Of a stretch of DNA of 64,000 nucleotides, positions 31,104 to 43,374 are shown piece by piece. The DNA comes from Azolla caroliniana (lineage: Eukaryota > Polypodiophyta), in assembly GCA_043228905.1 (NCBI GenBank), contig JBHGNT010000009.1, positions 18,166,001 through 18,230,000 of the forward strand. Reading direction: 5' to 3'. Within the stretch, counting starts at the first letter, position 1; every line of letters starts with the position of its first letter. Under the pieces are notes generated by a model. That model ran no database searches. It was given only the letters and a program-made list of their open reading frames with translations, and was not told where the DNA came from. Both the position numbers and the translations under genes were made by a program.

Positions 31104-31217
31104 TTTATATGCGTTAGAGTGGTGGTGGTAGTCACTGAGCAGTGCAGAGAAGAGGAGGGAGGAGACGAAGGATCTGGACGCTTCTAGAAACGTACAGCCG
31201 ATGTTTCTAGAAACTTC
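31104..31217 (-). promoter_or_regulatory. Heat-shock promoter of sHSP-1
   Basis: TATA box (minus strand GCATATAAAG, 31104-31112) about 150 bases before the ATG. Beyond it are TTCTAGAA (31182-31189) and TTCTAGAAACTTC (31205-31217), the latter a perfect three-unit nTTCnnGAAnnTTC heat-shock element. Confidence 0.88.
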
Positions 31218-31229
31218 GCCAGAATTGAA

Positions 31230-32890
31230 CGGTTTGTTAAGGAAAAGAGAAACCGTGGAATATCTTTGTTGTCGTGCACACCATGTCTATTAAGAAAAGA
31301 AAACCCGTGGACTATCTTTGTTGTCACACACACCATGTTTGTTTATTAAGTAAGAGACGAAAACCTGTGGACAAGTGAAAACACGATGTAAAAAGGACGG
31401 GTTTGGGTTGGGCGATCGGCGATCACCACCATCCAGATGATGGTTTCGGAAAGCTTAATTTCACAATCGTAAGTGAACGATAGCGTTGGGGCCTTGAGGT
31501 AATAATGTCAAATCAGCTTCTGTAATTTTAGAGCTGGCATAGTGTGCTACAAGTTTGTAAACATTTTGATGCCATGGCAAAGGAATAACTTTATCAAATT
31601 GGAGATCAAGCGGAGTCGAAGAACCTACTTGTACACTTTATGAACTTCGTTGATCTCTACGAGATTAATTTGGGGGGGAGGACCCTTTTTGGATTAAAGA
31701 TTACAATCCGTGAGCTTTGTATGCAACAACCCTCCCGTTTTGGAGGGATTCTATCTTGCCCTCTTGATTCTAGGCCAATCCACTCATCGTGGTGGCATGA
31801 GTTAGTTGATTGGCTAGTCATTGAGTGGGGTTGAGAGTTATGTCACCTCAATCTATAGCAACACATTTGACTGGTACAAGAGGGATCACCAAGTCCAACT
31901 AGGGTTTTTGTGACGTTGGGTTCAAAGGTCTTGCATTGCCATATGTTGGATAAAGATTTGCTAATGTGGATGATCGTTGGTGTTTGTGTGAGATGCTGAT
32001 GGGGAGGATGATGGCCTTGAAAGGTGGGGCATTGAAGAGGGGGATATTTGCGGTAGGGAGTATGGGGGACTCAAAATTATTAAGACGTTGATCTTCGATC
32101 GTAATATAATGATGGCAGAGCATGTTGCTATTATGGATTTTGGTGTGGTTCAAGCACTAAATAGGCTAGGTATGTTTAAAGATCATCAAAACCCTTGGTC
32201 ACAGAGGAGAAATATCCCGTATATGTGTGTCCTAGTAAACCCTATAGAGCCCTTGAGAGATCTGAAATGTAATAAGCTGACAAAAGGGTACCTTGTGTTA
32301 TGCATATATAAGCATTGGTGAATGGAAACAAGAAGAAATAGTCTCATGCAATGTACGTGACAATAATGTCTTCAATTAAAAAAGAAAGCAAACATCAACC
32401 CCAACCATTCACGAACATGAAGGTTGTGCACAATTGAAAAGGAGAAACTTAGGGTCCTATTTAAATACATGGTTACTTTAAACGATCCTCCAATCAAGAA
32501 TAATTCACAATATAAAAGTTAGGATGGGGTCTTTTGAACCGCAAAGAGTACATATGGGTGCATCATTTTTCGGCAACGAAGCACATGTATTTGCAATCAT
32601 ATACCGTGAGAGAAACTTGTTAATAACCCTTGGGGTTTGTACTGCCCCTTGTCTATGTCACTTACATTAAAATTAACCCTTGGTGCCAACACATAACACA
32701 AAAACTCGCTACTAATATCGTGAGAGATTTCATGTCATTACTAGACATCTATGCACTTGGATGGGTTGGCCCGACCAACGACAAATCAAATCAAATGTAA
32801 TCACAATGGACATGGAGCCAGCCATTTGGGCGAGCTCAGAAGTTTCGCGAATGTTCTAAAGAATGCTAGTTATACGTACAATATATATAA
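31230..32890. other. Intergenic between head-to-head sHSP-1 and sHSP-2
   Basis: No supported gene. Short frames at 31640-31834 and 32088-32321 have no recognised domain. Confidence 0.6.
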
Positions 32891-32900
32891 CATGTTGGAC

Positions 32901-32965
32901 GAAGAACTTTCTGGCTGTTTCTAGAAACATCTCTCCCTCTCCCTCTCCCTGCGTTTCTTGAAATA
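32901..32965 (+). promoter_or_regulatory. Heat-shock elements of sHSP-2
   Basis: GAAnnnTTTC then TTCTAGAA (32919-32926) and TTCTTGAA (about 32955-32962). No clear TATA box lies between these and the ATG at 33150; an AT-rich ATATATATAA sits just upstream instead, so this promoter differs from its sisters. Confidence 0.75.
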
Positions 32966-33149
32966 CGCCATAGCCCGATCCTCCCCTCATATCATCGTCG
33001 CAGAAATCGATCAGTCTTCAGAGCACCTCTAATCTTTTCCTTCCCAAGCTTCCATACCTTCAGTCGCTATCTTCATCATCTCTATCTGTCTCTCTCTGTG
33101 TCTGCACAGATTAACCTGCTCACACCTTCCTTCTGATTCGTAGCCCATC

Positions 33150-33788
33150 ATGTCTATCTCTCTCATCGCACTCAGCGGAAATCGCAAAGGCGGAGCATCT
33201 GAGGATCCCCTCGACTCTCTCTTCTCTGATTCCCTCATCTTCCCTTCTTTCCCTGACCATCCTGGCCATGCCCGCGATGCTGCGGCAGCCGCCAACACGC
33301 AAGTGGACTGGAAGGAAACGGCTGATGCTCATGTCTTCAAGGTTAACTTGCCTGGTAATATGCAATCGAAATCTTGCCTGCTTACTAATGGCACATATTT
33401 ATTTGAAAATCACACATTATTATTCTAGAGAATTGTTTTTCCTCGCATGTTGTTGGATATGGTGATTGGTTCCAATATTGATGTTCTGATCTTAACAACA
33501 CACATAATTTTTTTAGGTCTGAGCAAACAAGAAGTGAAGGTTCAGGTGGATGAGCGATATGTGTTACAGATCAGTGGGGAGCGCAAGAAAGAGGAGCCTT
33601 CACCTTCAGACAGGTGGCACCGCGTGGAACGCCCGCAAGGGAGCTTTCTCCGGCGCTTCAAGCTCCCTAAGAACACCAAGGTGGATGATGTAAAGGCTGC
33701 CATGGAGAATGGCGTCCTCACTGTCACGGTCCCCAAGGTCGTGCCACCTGAGCCAAAATCTACTGTCCGGTCCATCAACATATCTTAG
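33150..33788 (+). CDS. Class I small heat-shock protein, sHSP-2
   Basis: Exon 1 is 33150-33354 and exon 2 is 33517-33788; intron GTAATA...TTTTAG at the same position and phase as its sisters. The product is 158 aa, the shortest. The N-terminus ([20 protein letters not shown]) is the most divergent, lacking the FGxGN block, and the Pro/Ser stretch before FPDHPG is shortened. The alpha-crystallin domain is complete ([61 protein letters not shown]), and the tail reads STVRSINIS. Two substitutions (PKNTKVDD for PENTKVEE) are unusual in the set. Functional chaperone likely, with possibly different expression given the missing TATA box. Confidence 0.93.
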
Positions 33789-33799
33789 GGTTGATCGAT

Positions 33800-36660
33800 A
33801 CCTCTCTCTCTTTCTCCGCTTTTCTGTCTCAATGAGAGTTTGTTTTGAAAAGGGGCAGTTCTACCTCATTGTAGAAATGGAATTGCTTTCCAATGAATTC
33901 ATAATACTACCATTGCATTGTTGCTTGTAAAGAGTGTCTGTTAAAGGTCTTCTGTCTTTTGTAATCGCTGATGTATGAGAAAAGCCTTGCCACACAGTGA
34001 AAATGATATTTTGTTATTAGCAGTAATGCTCATGGGTTCATTTTTGTTTTGATGATACTGTCTCCATGATTGGCAATAGTTTCCACCGTTTTGTGGCAAC
34101 GGTTGCAGTCAGGTCACAACAAGACTTAGTATGACGATCACATGGTTCTCTGCGTTGGTAATTCTGGGATTAAAACGCAGTGGGCTATCATATTACTAGC
34201 ATTGATGCGGTCACATTTTCATTCAATTATCCCAGAAAATTTAATAATGGAACGAGAATATATGGTTCTGAGGATCAATCTAGTGATAATTTGTCGACAC
34301 TAAAATGACAGTATGGAAATTGATGTGTATAAATCAGGGTTAACAGACTATTGGATGATTGACTATAAGAATTTGAAGATAATGGCTTTAACTGATCGGT
34401 TCTAGACTAGGAAGATTTACTGTATGATATCCTTGACTAGGTTGCTTGTGGGAATTGCTTAAGATTTTCCCTATCTTGAATAATGAGAGGTCAAGAGATC
34501 ACTTAAGGCTATAACCTTTAAACATGCCAGAAAGGAGATTGTCGTCTATTGACATTGCATAACCTTGTAGACTTACGCAGAAATGATTCTAAAGGTTCAT
34601 TCAGACCAAAATGTTACCGAATTTTTACAAAATTTTTGGGTATAGCTACAACTTCACAATTCCCAAAAGAATTTGTACCCTGTTAAATCCAAATTTCACA
34701 ACCCAGAAGTTTTGGAGATGCCTTCTACTAGAGGTTACTCATCTAGGTAGCGAATGATGAAAGATGGTCTTTCCGAGGTACAGAAAATTGCAAAGAAGTA
34801 TTAGAGGGCATTTTTTTTACTCTAAACGATTTGGTCCTGAGTTGACTACTAAATGACTTTGCAATTCTACAATGCCATTCATTCACCATTATATCATCAC
34901 CTAGTAACTTCCTACGGTTTGCTATCATAGAACACATGATGGATACAATCTTCTTGTTGGTAAATCTAGCTTATAGAGTAATCTCTCCGATCATCTTTAT
35001 GATCATCCACAGACCAATCTGTCTTGGAGACGATTATAGGTTAATTAGGGAGTAGAAATAAAGGATGTAGGCGTATGTTTCTTGTTGAAATAAAACACCA
35101 CTTTTATTGATAGTGGACCAACTATTTCTCTTACTCATATTGAGTCATATCCAAAAACATGTTTCTCACCATAACGTAAATTAACATATTAGAATGTAGA
35201 CTATGTAATTTGAATTACACCTCCAAGTTAACTTTTTAAGGTTCTATCTATGTATAGTAGCCTCCCTTGTGGACTCAAATATGGGATCATCAATTGAAGA
35301 TGTTTATAAAGATCTTGATCTCTTTATTGTTATTAATAAGCTCTTGTAACTCCATAATTTCGAGTAGACTGCATTGAAAAGTCCTCGTAATCCTTGAGGT
35401 TATCTTAGTGCGTTTGATTTGTGAGTATGTGAGTAGCAGCTTGTATTCATGATCATTGCTATCCTATTGATCATTTGGTGTGATGTCTGTATTCATGATC
35501 ATTGCTATCCTCTTGATCATTTGGTGTGATGTCTGAAGTGTCGATGAAGGCTTTATTTTTGCCATTGTCTAGGATAGGGTTTGGTGTGATTGAATGTCAA
35601 ACATCTATCTTACTCATGGGGTGGTGATGTGCACAACTAGCCATAACATGGTCTCTAATGTGTTTGGATATTTGTAGAATAAGGCTTCACAACGGACCGG
35701 AAAAAATATAGGGCTACTTAGTAACCCATAGAAGTTTTGTAAAGTCCATAGACAAAAAACTTAATGGTTCATGGTGCATGGTTGCAAATGAGCATTTGAT
35801 CACTTCGGTGAATCACTTACGGCTCAAAACAATTTTTGTTCCATGAAGCTAGATCAATGAACGATTATGCATTCTTTGATGGATGGTTGCTTCAAAGCCC
35901 ACCCCTAGTTGTCATCACTTTATTTTCTTTGCACTTTGGCACCACATTTTCTCATTGAGACTTTCATTCTCTTTGAACTCCTTCACAATGTGAACTATAC
36001 GTTAAGAGTTACCAATGATAAGAGTTGAGATGTTGTTCTCAAAGTCCACTGTGTGAGAGTTGAATTGGTGTCCCTTTGTCACAAAACACCTCTTTGCCAC
36101 ATTGTGTCCTCATAAGTGGTGTGTCCTTGTCTACATCTAACACATACTTAGAGAGGTAGTAAATGCACTCTTTGTATAGCCAAACCTTCACCGTTGATGA
36201 CGTTGGTCATGATTTTGACGAACAAACTTGTTCAACACACACATGAATCCCTCTACCCAAAATATCTAACATGTGTTGAATACTCTCACAAGCTTAATTT
36301 CATCAGCGAGCTTACTCAAAACATGCAAATTAATATCCTTGAGGAGGCTTATTGGGTGATATTTCTAGAATTCCTTCGACTTGTGGTAATTGCCTTTGTT
36401 ATGTCTCATGGAAATTGGAATTGGCATGTGATTTGCATTTATTTGATCGTTTGGTTTCTTTCTTCATAATTCATATTGCTTGATTTTTGCAATTATGATT
36501 TGAAGATTGAGGTCCCTCTAGTTGATATGGATGCTCACAAATGTGATGCATGATTGTCTGAAGGAACCCATTAGTATTTCATATTGTGTTATATCAACAG
36601 TTTTATCTATTGAGATTGCTACAATCAAGGTTTGAAGATTGAGGTCCTTCTCGTTGCTAT
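33800..36660. other. Intergenic, no gene seen
   Basis: sHSP-2 3' UTR to about 34020, then AT-rich sequence. A perfect-looking 46-bp tandem duplication (TGTATTCATGATCATTGCTA...) occupies 35442-35533. Confidence 0.6.
35442..35533. repeat. 46-bp tandem duplication
   Basis: Two units starting TGTATTCATGATCATTGC at 35442 and 35488, differing by one base. Confidence 0.9.
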
Positions 36661-36666
36661 GGATGC

Positions 36667-36897
36667 TCACAAATGTGATACATGATTATGGTAAGGAACC
36701 CATAAATATTTCACATTTTTATGTTTCTTCAAAGTGTTATCTACTGAGATCATTACATCTAGTTGTCTTTGGCAATTGCTTATGAAGGTGTCCATCGGTT
36801 CTTTGTCACTAATCCCTATGTTCATTAGGGTTTGGTTGGAGAATATTTTGGTCATACCTTCCAAGGGTTGGTGTAATTGTTTAAGATGATTCCACAT
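36667..36897 (-). pseudogene. Possible Copia-type gag relic
   Basis: Minus frame with MWNHLKQLHQPLEGMTK, IFSNQTLMNIGISDKEPMD and TFISNCQRQLDVMISVD. The order A/MW.L...., short helix, L.....M....S....F....Q.L......V resembles the N-terminal gag (UBN2-like) region of Ty1/Copia elements. No protease or RT accompanies it. Tentative. Confidence 0.4.
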
Positions 36898-37255
36898 CGC
36901 TCAAACAAATCCGGGACTTCGACCACGATAAACTAGTCGACTACTCAGATGCATGATTATTTCCATTATTACATCTAGATATTTACTTTTCCATTTACTT
37001 CATTTAGAACCCTGGCAATTGCTTATGAAGGTGTCCATCGGTTCTTTGTCACTAATCCCTATGTTCATTAGGGTTTGGTTGGAGAATATTTTGGTCATAC
37101 CTTCCAAGGGTTGGTGTAATTGTTTAAGATGATTCCACATCGCTCAAACAAATCCGGGACTTCGACCACGATAAACTAGTCGACTACTCAGATGCATGAT
37201 TATTTCCATTATTACATCTAGATATTTACTTTTCCATTTACTTCATTTAGAACCA
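36770..37255. repeat. 243-bp tandem duplication
   Basis: Two essentially identical units beginning TGGCAATTGCTTATGAAGG at 36770 and 37013 and ending CATTTAGAACC. The first includes part of the Copia-like relic. Near-identity implies a recent duplication or an assembly overlap. Confidence 0.92.
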
Positions 37256-38757
37256 TTCATAATCCCTTTAAGGTTTGATCATTCCAAAATTAATTCCATT
37301 TTCGTTTACCACATTTTGTCATTGTGGTTTGGGTTTATCCACTGCATACATTCCTGCCATTTAATTTGATGTTGCCATATTTTTTGGATTTCCCAATAAT
37401 GCTGATTGACTTTCTATATAGATGGTTGACGACATCTTGTTTAGATTTTCCTAATACTAATTATGTTTGATGTGGATTATGGTAAGATCCTTACATTCTT
37501 CATCCAACGACAGAAAAAGGTGTAGAGAAAGCAGATATCTTGAGTGTTTGGGAAACACTCACTGCTCTTTAGCATCACCCGATACTGAGTTTTTTGTTTT
37601 GAAAGATGTTTTTAGAACAATACAATACTTTTGATCCATAAGTTTTCAAGGTTAGTAATGTTTTACAATCAACCAGATCATCACTTACATAAACTTGTCG
37701 ATCTGTGGGCCAATCTATTTAGTCTCTTGGAAAATACACCTTAACCTATCATTCCACTATAACATATTGGAGTCATACATTTCCCAATAAAATTTTGACA
37801 ATGGTAATGTATACTAAAGTCATCATATTGTTATTGTATCTAAAGTGTGTATGTCTGTATACATGTGCATACAAACTTTAGTCTCAATAAGGATATGTAG
37901 AAATATTAGTCTAGAATCCTATATACTTTTAGCATAGTGGTTGATATATGCTATCTGATCGTTAATTTAAGCATAGAAATCACGATGAGATATTAATGAA
38001 TCATGTGGCAATCATTTAACATAGGGATGTACTTTGATGGTTTCATCCGCTAAAACACGCATGGAATCAAGCAAAGGGAACATGGAGACTTTTGGTTCAC
38101 CACGCAATTGCATTGGGTCTACATACAGCCACATTGATTCTAGTGAAGGGTGTTTCAAATGCCCGTGGTTCTAAGTTGAGGCCAAATAAAAGAGTTTGAT
38201 TGTCCTATCAGTTGTGTAGCTTGGTTACATTAAAATTGGCCGAAGAGATTGACCATCAATACATCGTTACCAACTAGAAGGTGTCCCAATACTTTTTTAG
38301 AAAGGCTCAAGGTCTCAACAAGCTACATCATTTCTCAATGGATGTAGGCCTTAGGCCACTCATAATTTGATCTTGAGGGGGAATACCACAAAAGTACAAG
38401 AATAATTGACATTCACGATGTTGATATCATAGTTCAAATTTGTACAATAGGTCTTAACATAGATTGGTCGCTAGGAAGTTCCAAATAGATATCTCAAGAA
38501 TAGCAAACTGCAAACCAAGGACAATCTCAACGAGACCATACCAAAATAACATTGATACATGGTCTCTCACCGTTGACATATCTTGGCACTCCAATTCTTT
38601 AGAAAATCTTTGACAATTCAATGTCTTCCTAAAATAGACATTACATTTCTTAGATGATGTTTTTAGATAGACATTATGTTGTATGAAAATCGTCCATTAT
38701 ATTGTGGTGTACCTTTCATGCAAGAGCATGCATTTGAACACACCACTCTTTTAGCCA

Positions 38758-38871
38758 CTCCCGTTTAGCACATCACCCATTTTAGCCCACCCTTTTAGCA
38801 CACCATTTTGGGACCTCCCGTTTAGCACATCACCCATTTTAGCCCACCCTTTTAGCACACCATTTTGGGAC
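38758..38871. repeat. 57-bp tandem duplication
   Basis: Two units CTCCCGTTTAGCACATCACC...CATTTTGGGAC, apparently identical. Within each, TTTTAGC-CACCC motifs repeat at a shorter scale. Confidence 0.92.
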
Positions 38872-39313
38872 ACGTGTAGCTAGACCGTCCCAAAATGGGT
38901 TCTTTGTATCTTCTATATATTGAATGATAAGTATAAAGCTAGCTAGACTGGTTTTGATCTCTTATGTGCATTTCACAATATGATTGTCTTCTTAGATAAA
39001 AATTATGTTAGGTCTATACCGTCCATTAGATGGTTGTGGCTTGACTTAGAAGATAGACATGATGTTGATGTTAAATAATCGTGCGTTAGATAGTTGTGTT
39101 TTCTTAGGTAGACATTAAATTTCTTAGATGTAATGTTAACTATTAGTCTTTATAAGCCATTACGTTAAAAATGGTCCATTAGTAGATTGGTTGGGACATA
39201 AAAATTTCCAAAGCTTTTCTTGCCCCAAATATTTATAGAAGTTACTGTTGCAAAGCTTGGGACTACGGGTGGATGATTTATTAACTGACTCTATGGCCAT
39301 CCCACTTAAACTT

Positions 39314-39395
39314 CAGAAGGTACCTTCAGAAATGATAAGTGTAGTGCGATTGAACAGAAGGTACCTTCAGAAATGATAAGTGTAGTGCGATTGAA
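39314..39395. repeat. 41-bp tandem duplication
   Basis: Two units CAGAAGGTACCTTCAGAAAT..., apparently identical; each contains the palindrome GAAGGTACCTTC. Confidence 0.92.
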
Positions 39396-39686
39396 AGTGA
39401 TCAGTAATTTTCAACAAAACTGAAAATGCATCAAGAATCTACCCCGCTTGCACGCAACAATAAAAGAAAAAACTGACCATTATTACAATACATAAATTAT
39501 TGAGCTTCTATTGATTATTATAATTGACTGTAATTACAACTTAACTGGGCTTCTGATGATTTTTAAATACAATGATATAAATATTCAGATTCGCAATTGA
39601 TCATGTTGCGCAATAGACACCGACTAATAGTCATTTTCTAGGAGATTATAATTACGAAAACGTCGGTACGGGTGTTCCATCCTAAT

Positions 39687-40323
39687 TTAATCAGTAGAGA
39701 TATCGATGGTGCGGACCGCAGATTTTGGCTCAGGAGGTGCAGTCTTTGGGACAGTGACAGTGAGCACACCGTTCTCCATGGCCGCCTTCACCTCCTCCAC
39801 CTTGGCATTCTCAGGGAGCCTGAAGCGCCGGAGAAAGCTCCCTTGAGAACGTTCCACCCGGTGCCATCTGTCTGTGGATGTGGTCTCCTCTTTCTTGCGC
39901 TCTCCACTGATCTGCAGCACGCGCCCTTCCTCCACTTGCACCTTCACTTCCTCCTTGCTCAGACCTAATAATACGATTTTTCCAAACACCACGGAGATCA
40001 GATACCATACCATAGTACAGAAGACAAGCAATATGCTAAATTTTAAAATGTTTTCAGATTTGCGGCGTGAGTGGACAGGGAAGCAAATCTTTACCAGGTA
40101 AGTTAGCCTTGAACACATGAGAATCATCGGTCTCCTTCCAATCCACCTGAGTATTGGCGACTGCAGCAACATCACGGGCAAAGCCTGGATGATCGGGGAA
40201 GGAGGAGGGAGTCCAAGGGGTAGAGAGAGGGAAAGAGGGGAATAGGAGGGAATCAGAGAAGAAAGCATCGAGGGGATCCTCAGTTGCTCTGCGATTGCGG
40301 AGTCCGAAGAGGGAAAGAGCCAT
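39687..40323 (-). CDS. Class I small heat-shock protein, sHSP-3
   Basis: Exon 1 is 40323-40095 and exon 2 is 39964-39687; intron GTAAAG...ATTAG, phase 1 after LPG. The product is 168 aa. The N-terminal arm [20 protein letters not shown] is followed by a Ser/Pro-rich stretch ([14 protein letters not shown]). The alpha-crystallin domain is complete ([61 protein letters not shown]), and the tail is [10 protein letters not shown]. Exon lengths sum to a multiple of three. A longer frame upstream on minus is a shadow. Forms a head-to-head pair with sHSP-4. Confidence 0.95.
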
Positions 40324-40523
40324 TGGCAGAGAGCGGATGGATGGGATTCAGGAGGAATCAAAAACAGTTAATGTCTGAATGAATTGAGGAGAGAGATAAA
40401 CGAGTAGCTGGAATGAATCAGCTGGATAGATGGGATCGAAATTCGAATACAATGAATTGTGGGACTAGATAGTGTGCAGAGAATCACTCGCGTTTAATCT
40501 GATGAGAATATTGAAGGTTGGAT

Positions 40524-40615
40524 GTTTATATATATATGCGCGCGAATGAAGAAGAAGAAGAAGAAGAAGAAGAAGAAGAAGAAGGGTCTGGAAGGGTCTG
40601 GATGTTTCTAGAGAA
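40524..40615 (-). promoter_or_regulatory. Heat-shock promoter of sHSP-3
   Basis: TATA box (minus CATATATATATAAA, 40524-40538) and, beyond an AAG microsatellite, TTTCTAGAGAA (40605-40615) with further spaced GAA/TTC units. Confidence 0.8.
40548..40584. repeat. (AAG)n microsatellite
   Basis: Twelve AAG units between TATA box and heat-shock element of sHSP-3, in the promoter spacer. Confidence 0.95.
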
Positions 40616-40679
40616 TGCATGCGAGGAGCACAAGACCATGCCGAGGGCTTCTCTTCTTTCTTTCGTTTCACACTAGGAA

Positions 40680-42860
40680 TTAGTTAATTAGATCCATAGT
40701 TACTCTTATTGTCTTCCTATCTTGTCCATTTGCAATGTGCATTGAGCTTCGATAAAGCACCAATCACTTTTGAATTAGACGAGCATGTATTATTATTTCT
40801 CCAACCGACACTAAATCCTTTGACACTAAGTTCCTTGTGGTGGTGGGAACAATGAAGCAAATCTAGTGTGTGGTGTTATCACCCTTGTCCGTTGCAACCA
40901 AGCAAAAACTCGGTAAGGACGAATTTGTTATCAATTTTTCTTTTATCAAACACCAAGCACCTATGCAAAAAGAAAAACCGATTGCGCGCTTAAAAATACC
41001 CATGTTTAGTGAAAGAGATAAGCTTCGGTGACAGCTATAATATGGAAGGAGATAGCTTAATGCTGGGTTTGGAATTTTGGAGAACTTATGGCCAAGCTCC
41101 AACTTCGCAAAGAATCCCCACAGGACAGTGAATCATGAGATTGTGCGTGAAAGGCCTACATGACTCGCCACGTTGACTCAAGGACCTTGCCAACTTCATT
41201 CTTTCTTTGTTCCTTTCCCACAAATTCCATTGGAATTTGATTGATTATATCTGTGGATTTTATAACCGGCCCTTTCTTTAATTTCGGCTTTGCAATCACT
41301 TCTTTGATCCCTTGATGTAATTCATTTGCCTCTTTATAAATCATTTAGTGCCATTTAACTTGAGTCTCAACTTTCTAACAAAACATCTTGAATAAGGAGC
41401 TTGTAAAAAAAGCTTATAAATGAATGAGATTTATGTGGGAAATTTATGTTGAAGCCTAATGTGAAGGTTTTGTGTGAACCTACATGGGAATGATGCTTAG
41501 GTACAAATCCCCACTAAGTTTGAAGCTTGACTTCTATGTACATAGCTTGCCTTTTACGTAGGCAATCTAAAAACAAAGCCGCTCTTTGTACCTAACTTGC
41601 TATATGTGAAGCTTCACTTCGTAATAAATAGCACTAGTGAAGTGGCTACTCACGATGAGAATCAAAGAAGAGAATTGCTTCTTCATTACGTCGCTACTCA
41701 TTATTGTAATGAGTACGGCTACTCTATCTTGTAAAGAGTAGCGATGAAGCACAAAGAGTAGATTGTTGGAGCAATGCAACAACCATGTCCATGGACGCAA
41801 CCACTTCTTACTAAATCTAGAACTAACCTCAAACTAATGTTCTCACCTACACCTTGCTTTCCCACATACACAACACACACATCCCCACATGCGCTATGTT
41901 GAGCTCCAAGAAACAATCATGATAGAAACATCCCTCTTTGGTTCGAGACCCCTGTGGCTCGGCACATTTCACACACGTGGACGGAATATTGTGATGTAGT
42001 CCAACTTTATGCTAAACTTGTGAATCCAATTAAACTGGTTCGCAAATAAAAAAGACAAGATCAAGAAAGAGAAGGAAAACAATGAACTAGTTGTCAAACT
42101 TCAAAGGGAAAAATGATGAATGGATAATGAAGAAGGGAGAAGTTGTGGTAATAGCAAATCTGAGATGTGCACTTTTGGTATAATCGGGCGCCCATACGAA
42201 GATAAATTCAATTCATAAAATCGGTACTTCATGTAAAGGAGGAAAATCATTATTTATCTTGCTATCCAACAATTAGAGGAAAAACAGAGTAGTGTGGTAA
42301 CATCAAATATGCAGCATCTACAATTGGTCAAACTGCGTGCCCATACGAAAATAGTCCAGTTACAAGTTCAAATAGCTATGATCGAAACATAGCTTGTTTC
42401 ACATGAGTAAAATCAAGTGTAGCAAGCTACGCACGAGCCAACTCAGATGTAGTGAGCAAGGGCCAGGTGCAACTTGGACACAACAACTACGTCAAAATAT
42501 TCCTATATGTAGCTACCTACAATGAAGATTTGCTCAATCGTAGCTTATAAGTTGTGTACTATTTGGGTCAAGTAGCTTTTGCATTGAAGAGGAACAACAG
42601 AGGGAAGAGACTGCACGACACTTTCTACAGTTCTCAATGCAACATTGATTGTCACCACAACAGCTACACTCAAGAATACCAAGAGTTTATTATATGATCT
42701 GTTAGTGGCCAACGATCGTGCTCCATATATTATTATTCTAGCGGGGCTTTAGGCCTCCCATATTGTTAGTAGGAGACCGGACATATGATAATAACCGGCA
42801 CGAGCAAGGGATTGGAGATGAATCCGGAATAGCCCAACATCGTGAAGACCATTTTGACAA
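40680..42860. other. Intergenic between head-to-head sHSP-3 and sHSP-4
   Basis: No supported gene. Short frames without domain; CT/GA tract at the right end. Confidence 0.6.
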
Positions 42861-42864
42861 GACA

Positions 42865-42866
<2 letters not shown>

Positions 42867-42921
<55 letters not shown>
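42867..42921. repeat. (GA)n microsatellite
   Basis: About 27 GA units, translated as RERERE and LSLSLS in the spurious frames over it. Confidence 0.97.
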
Positions 42922-42924
<3 letters not shown>

Positions 42925-43034
42925 GGCCCATCCAGCCCTTGTTTTGTTCTATAACATTTGTTTGCATACATACTTGGAAGGCATATCAAAAGTCCAGACT
43001 ATACAATTATCAATATTCACGCCAAGTGTCTCTC

Positions 43035-43138
43035 TCTAGAAACATCCGGACATTTCTTCTTCTTGCGTCTCCAGAAACATCCGGACACTTCTTCTTCTTC
43101 TTCTGCAACATCTTCTGCTCCCGACTCTCATATAAATA
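43035..43138 (+). promoter_or_regulatory. Heat-shock promoter of sHSP-4
   Basis: Two copies of (T/C)AGAAACATCCGGACA (43036 and 43072 regions) followed by TTC-rich sequence give GAA/TTC heat-shock units; TATAAATA lies at 43131-43138, about 240 bases before the ATG. Confidence 0.82.
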
Positions 43139-43374
43139 CTCCCTCCTTCCCCCTCCATCGCTATCTGTAAATCGCAGCAGCCTGCAACGAATTCATTCCC
43201 ATCCTACTACACTCTCGCATCTGATCTTCATTACCTTTTGATCTATTCGTCGAATACCACAATTCCCACGCGCTGCGTCTGCGTTTGTTCAACCTGAAAT
43301 CAATCCCTTCTAGCTGCTAATTCTCTCTTTCTTTTTAAAGTCTTTCTTCTATCCATCGATTTCCAAAGTGCCAA

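Larger units (their letters stand above)
37256..39660. other. Intergenic, no gene seen
   Basis: AT-rich sequence; two short tandem duplications at 38758-38871 and 39314-39395 are the only structure noticed. Confidence 0.6.

Noticed and set aside
39672-39968. Plus-strand 98-codon ORF, and similar ones opposite every sHSP exon 2
   Set aside because: The same antisense frame appears opposite all six sHSP genes because the coding strand lacks certain codons; no sign of its own selection.
42738-43039. RERERE / LSLSLS proteins
   Set aside because: Translation of the (GA)n microsatellite.
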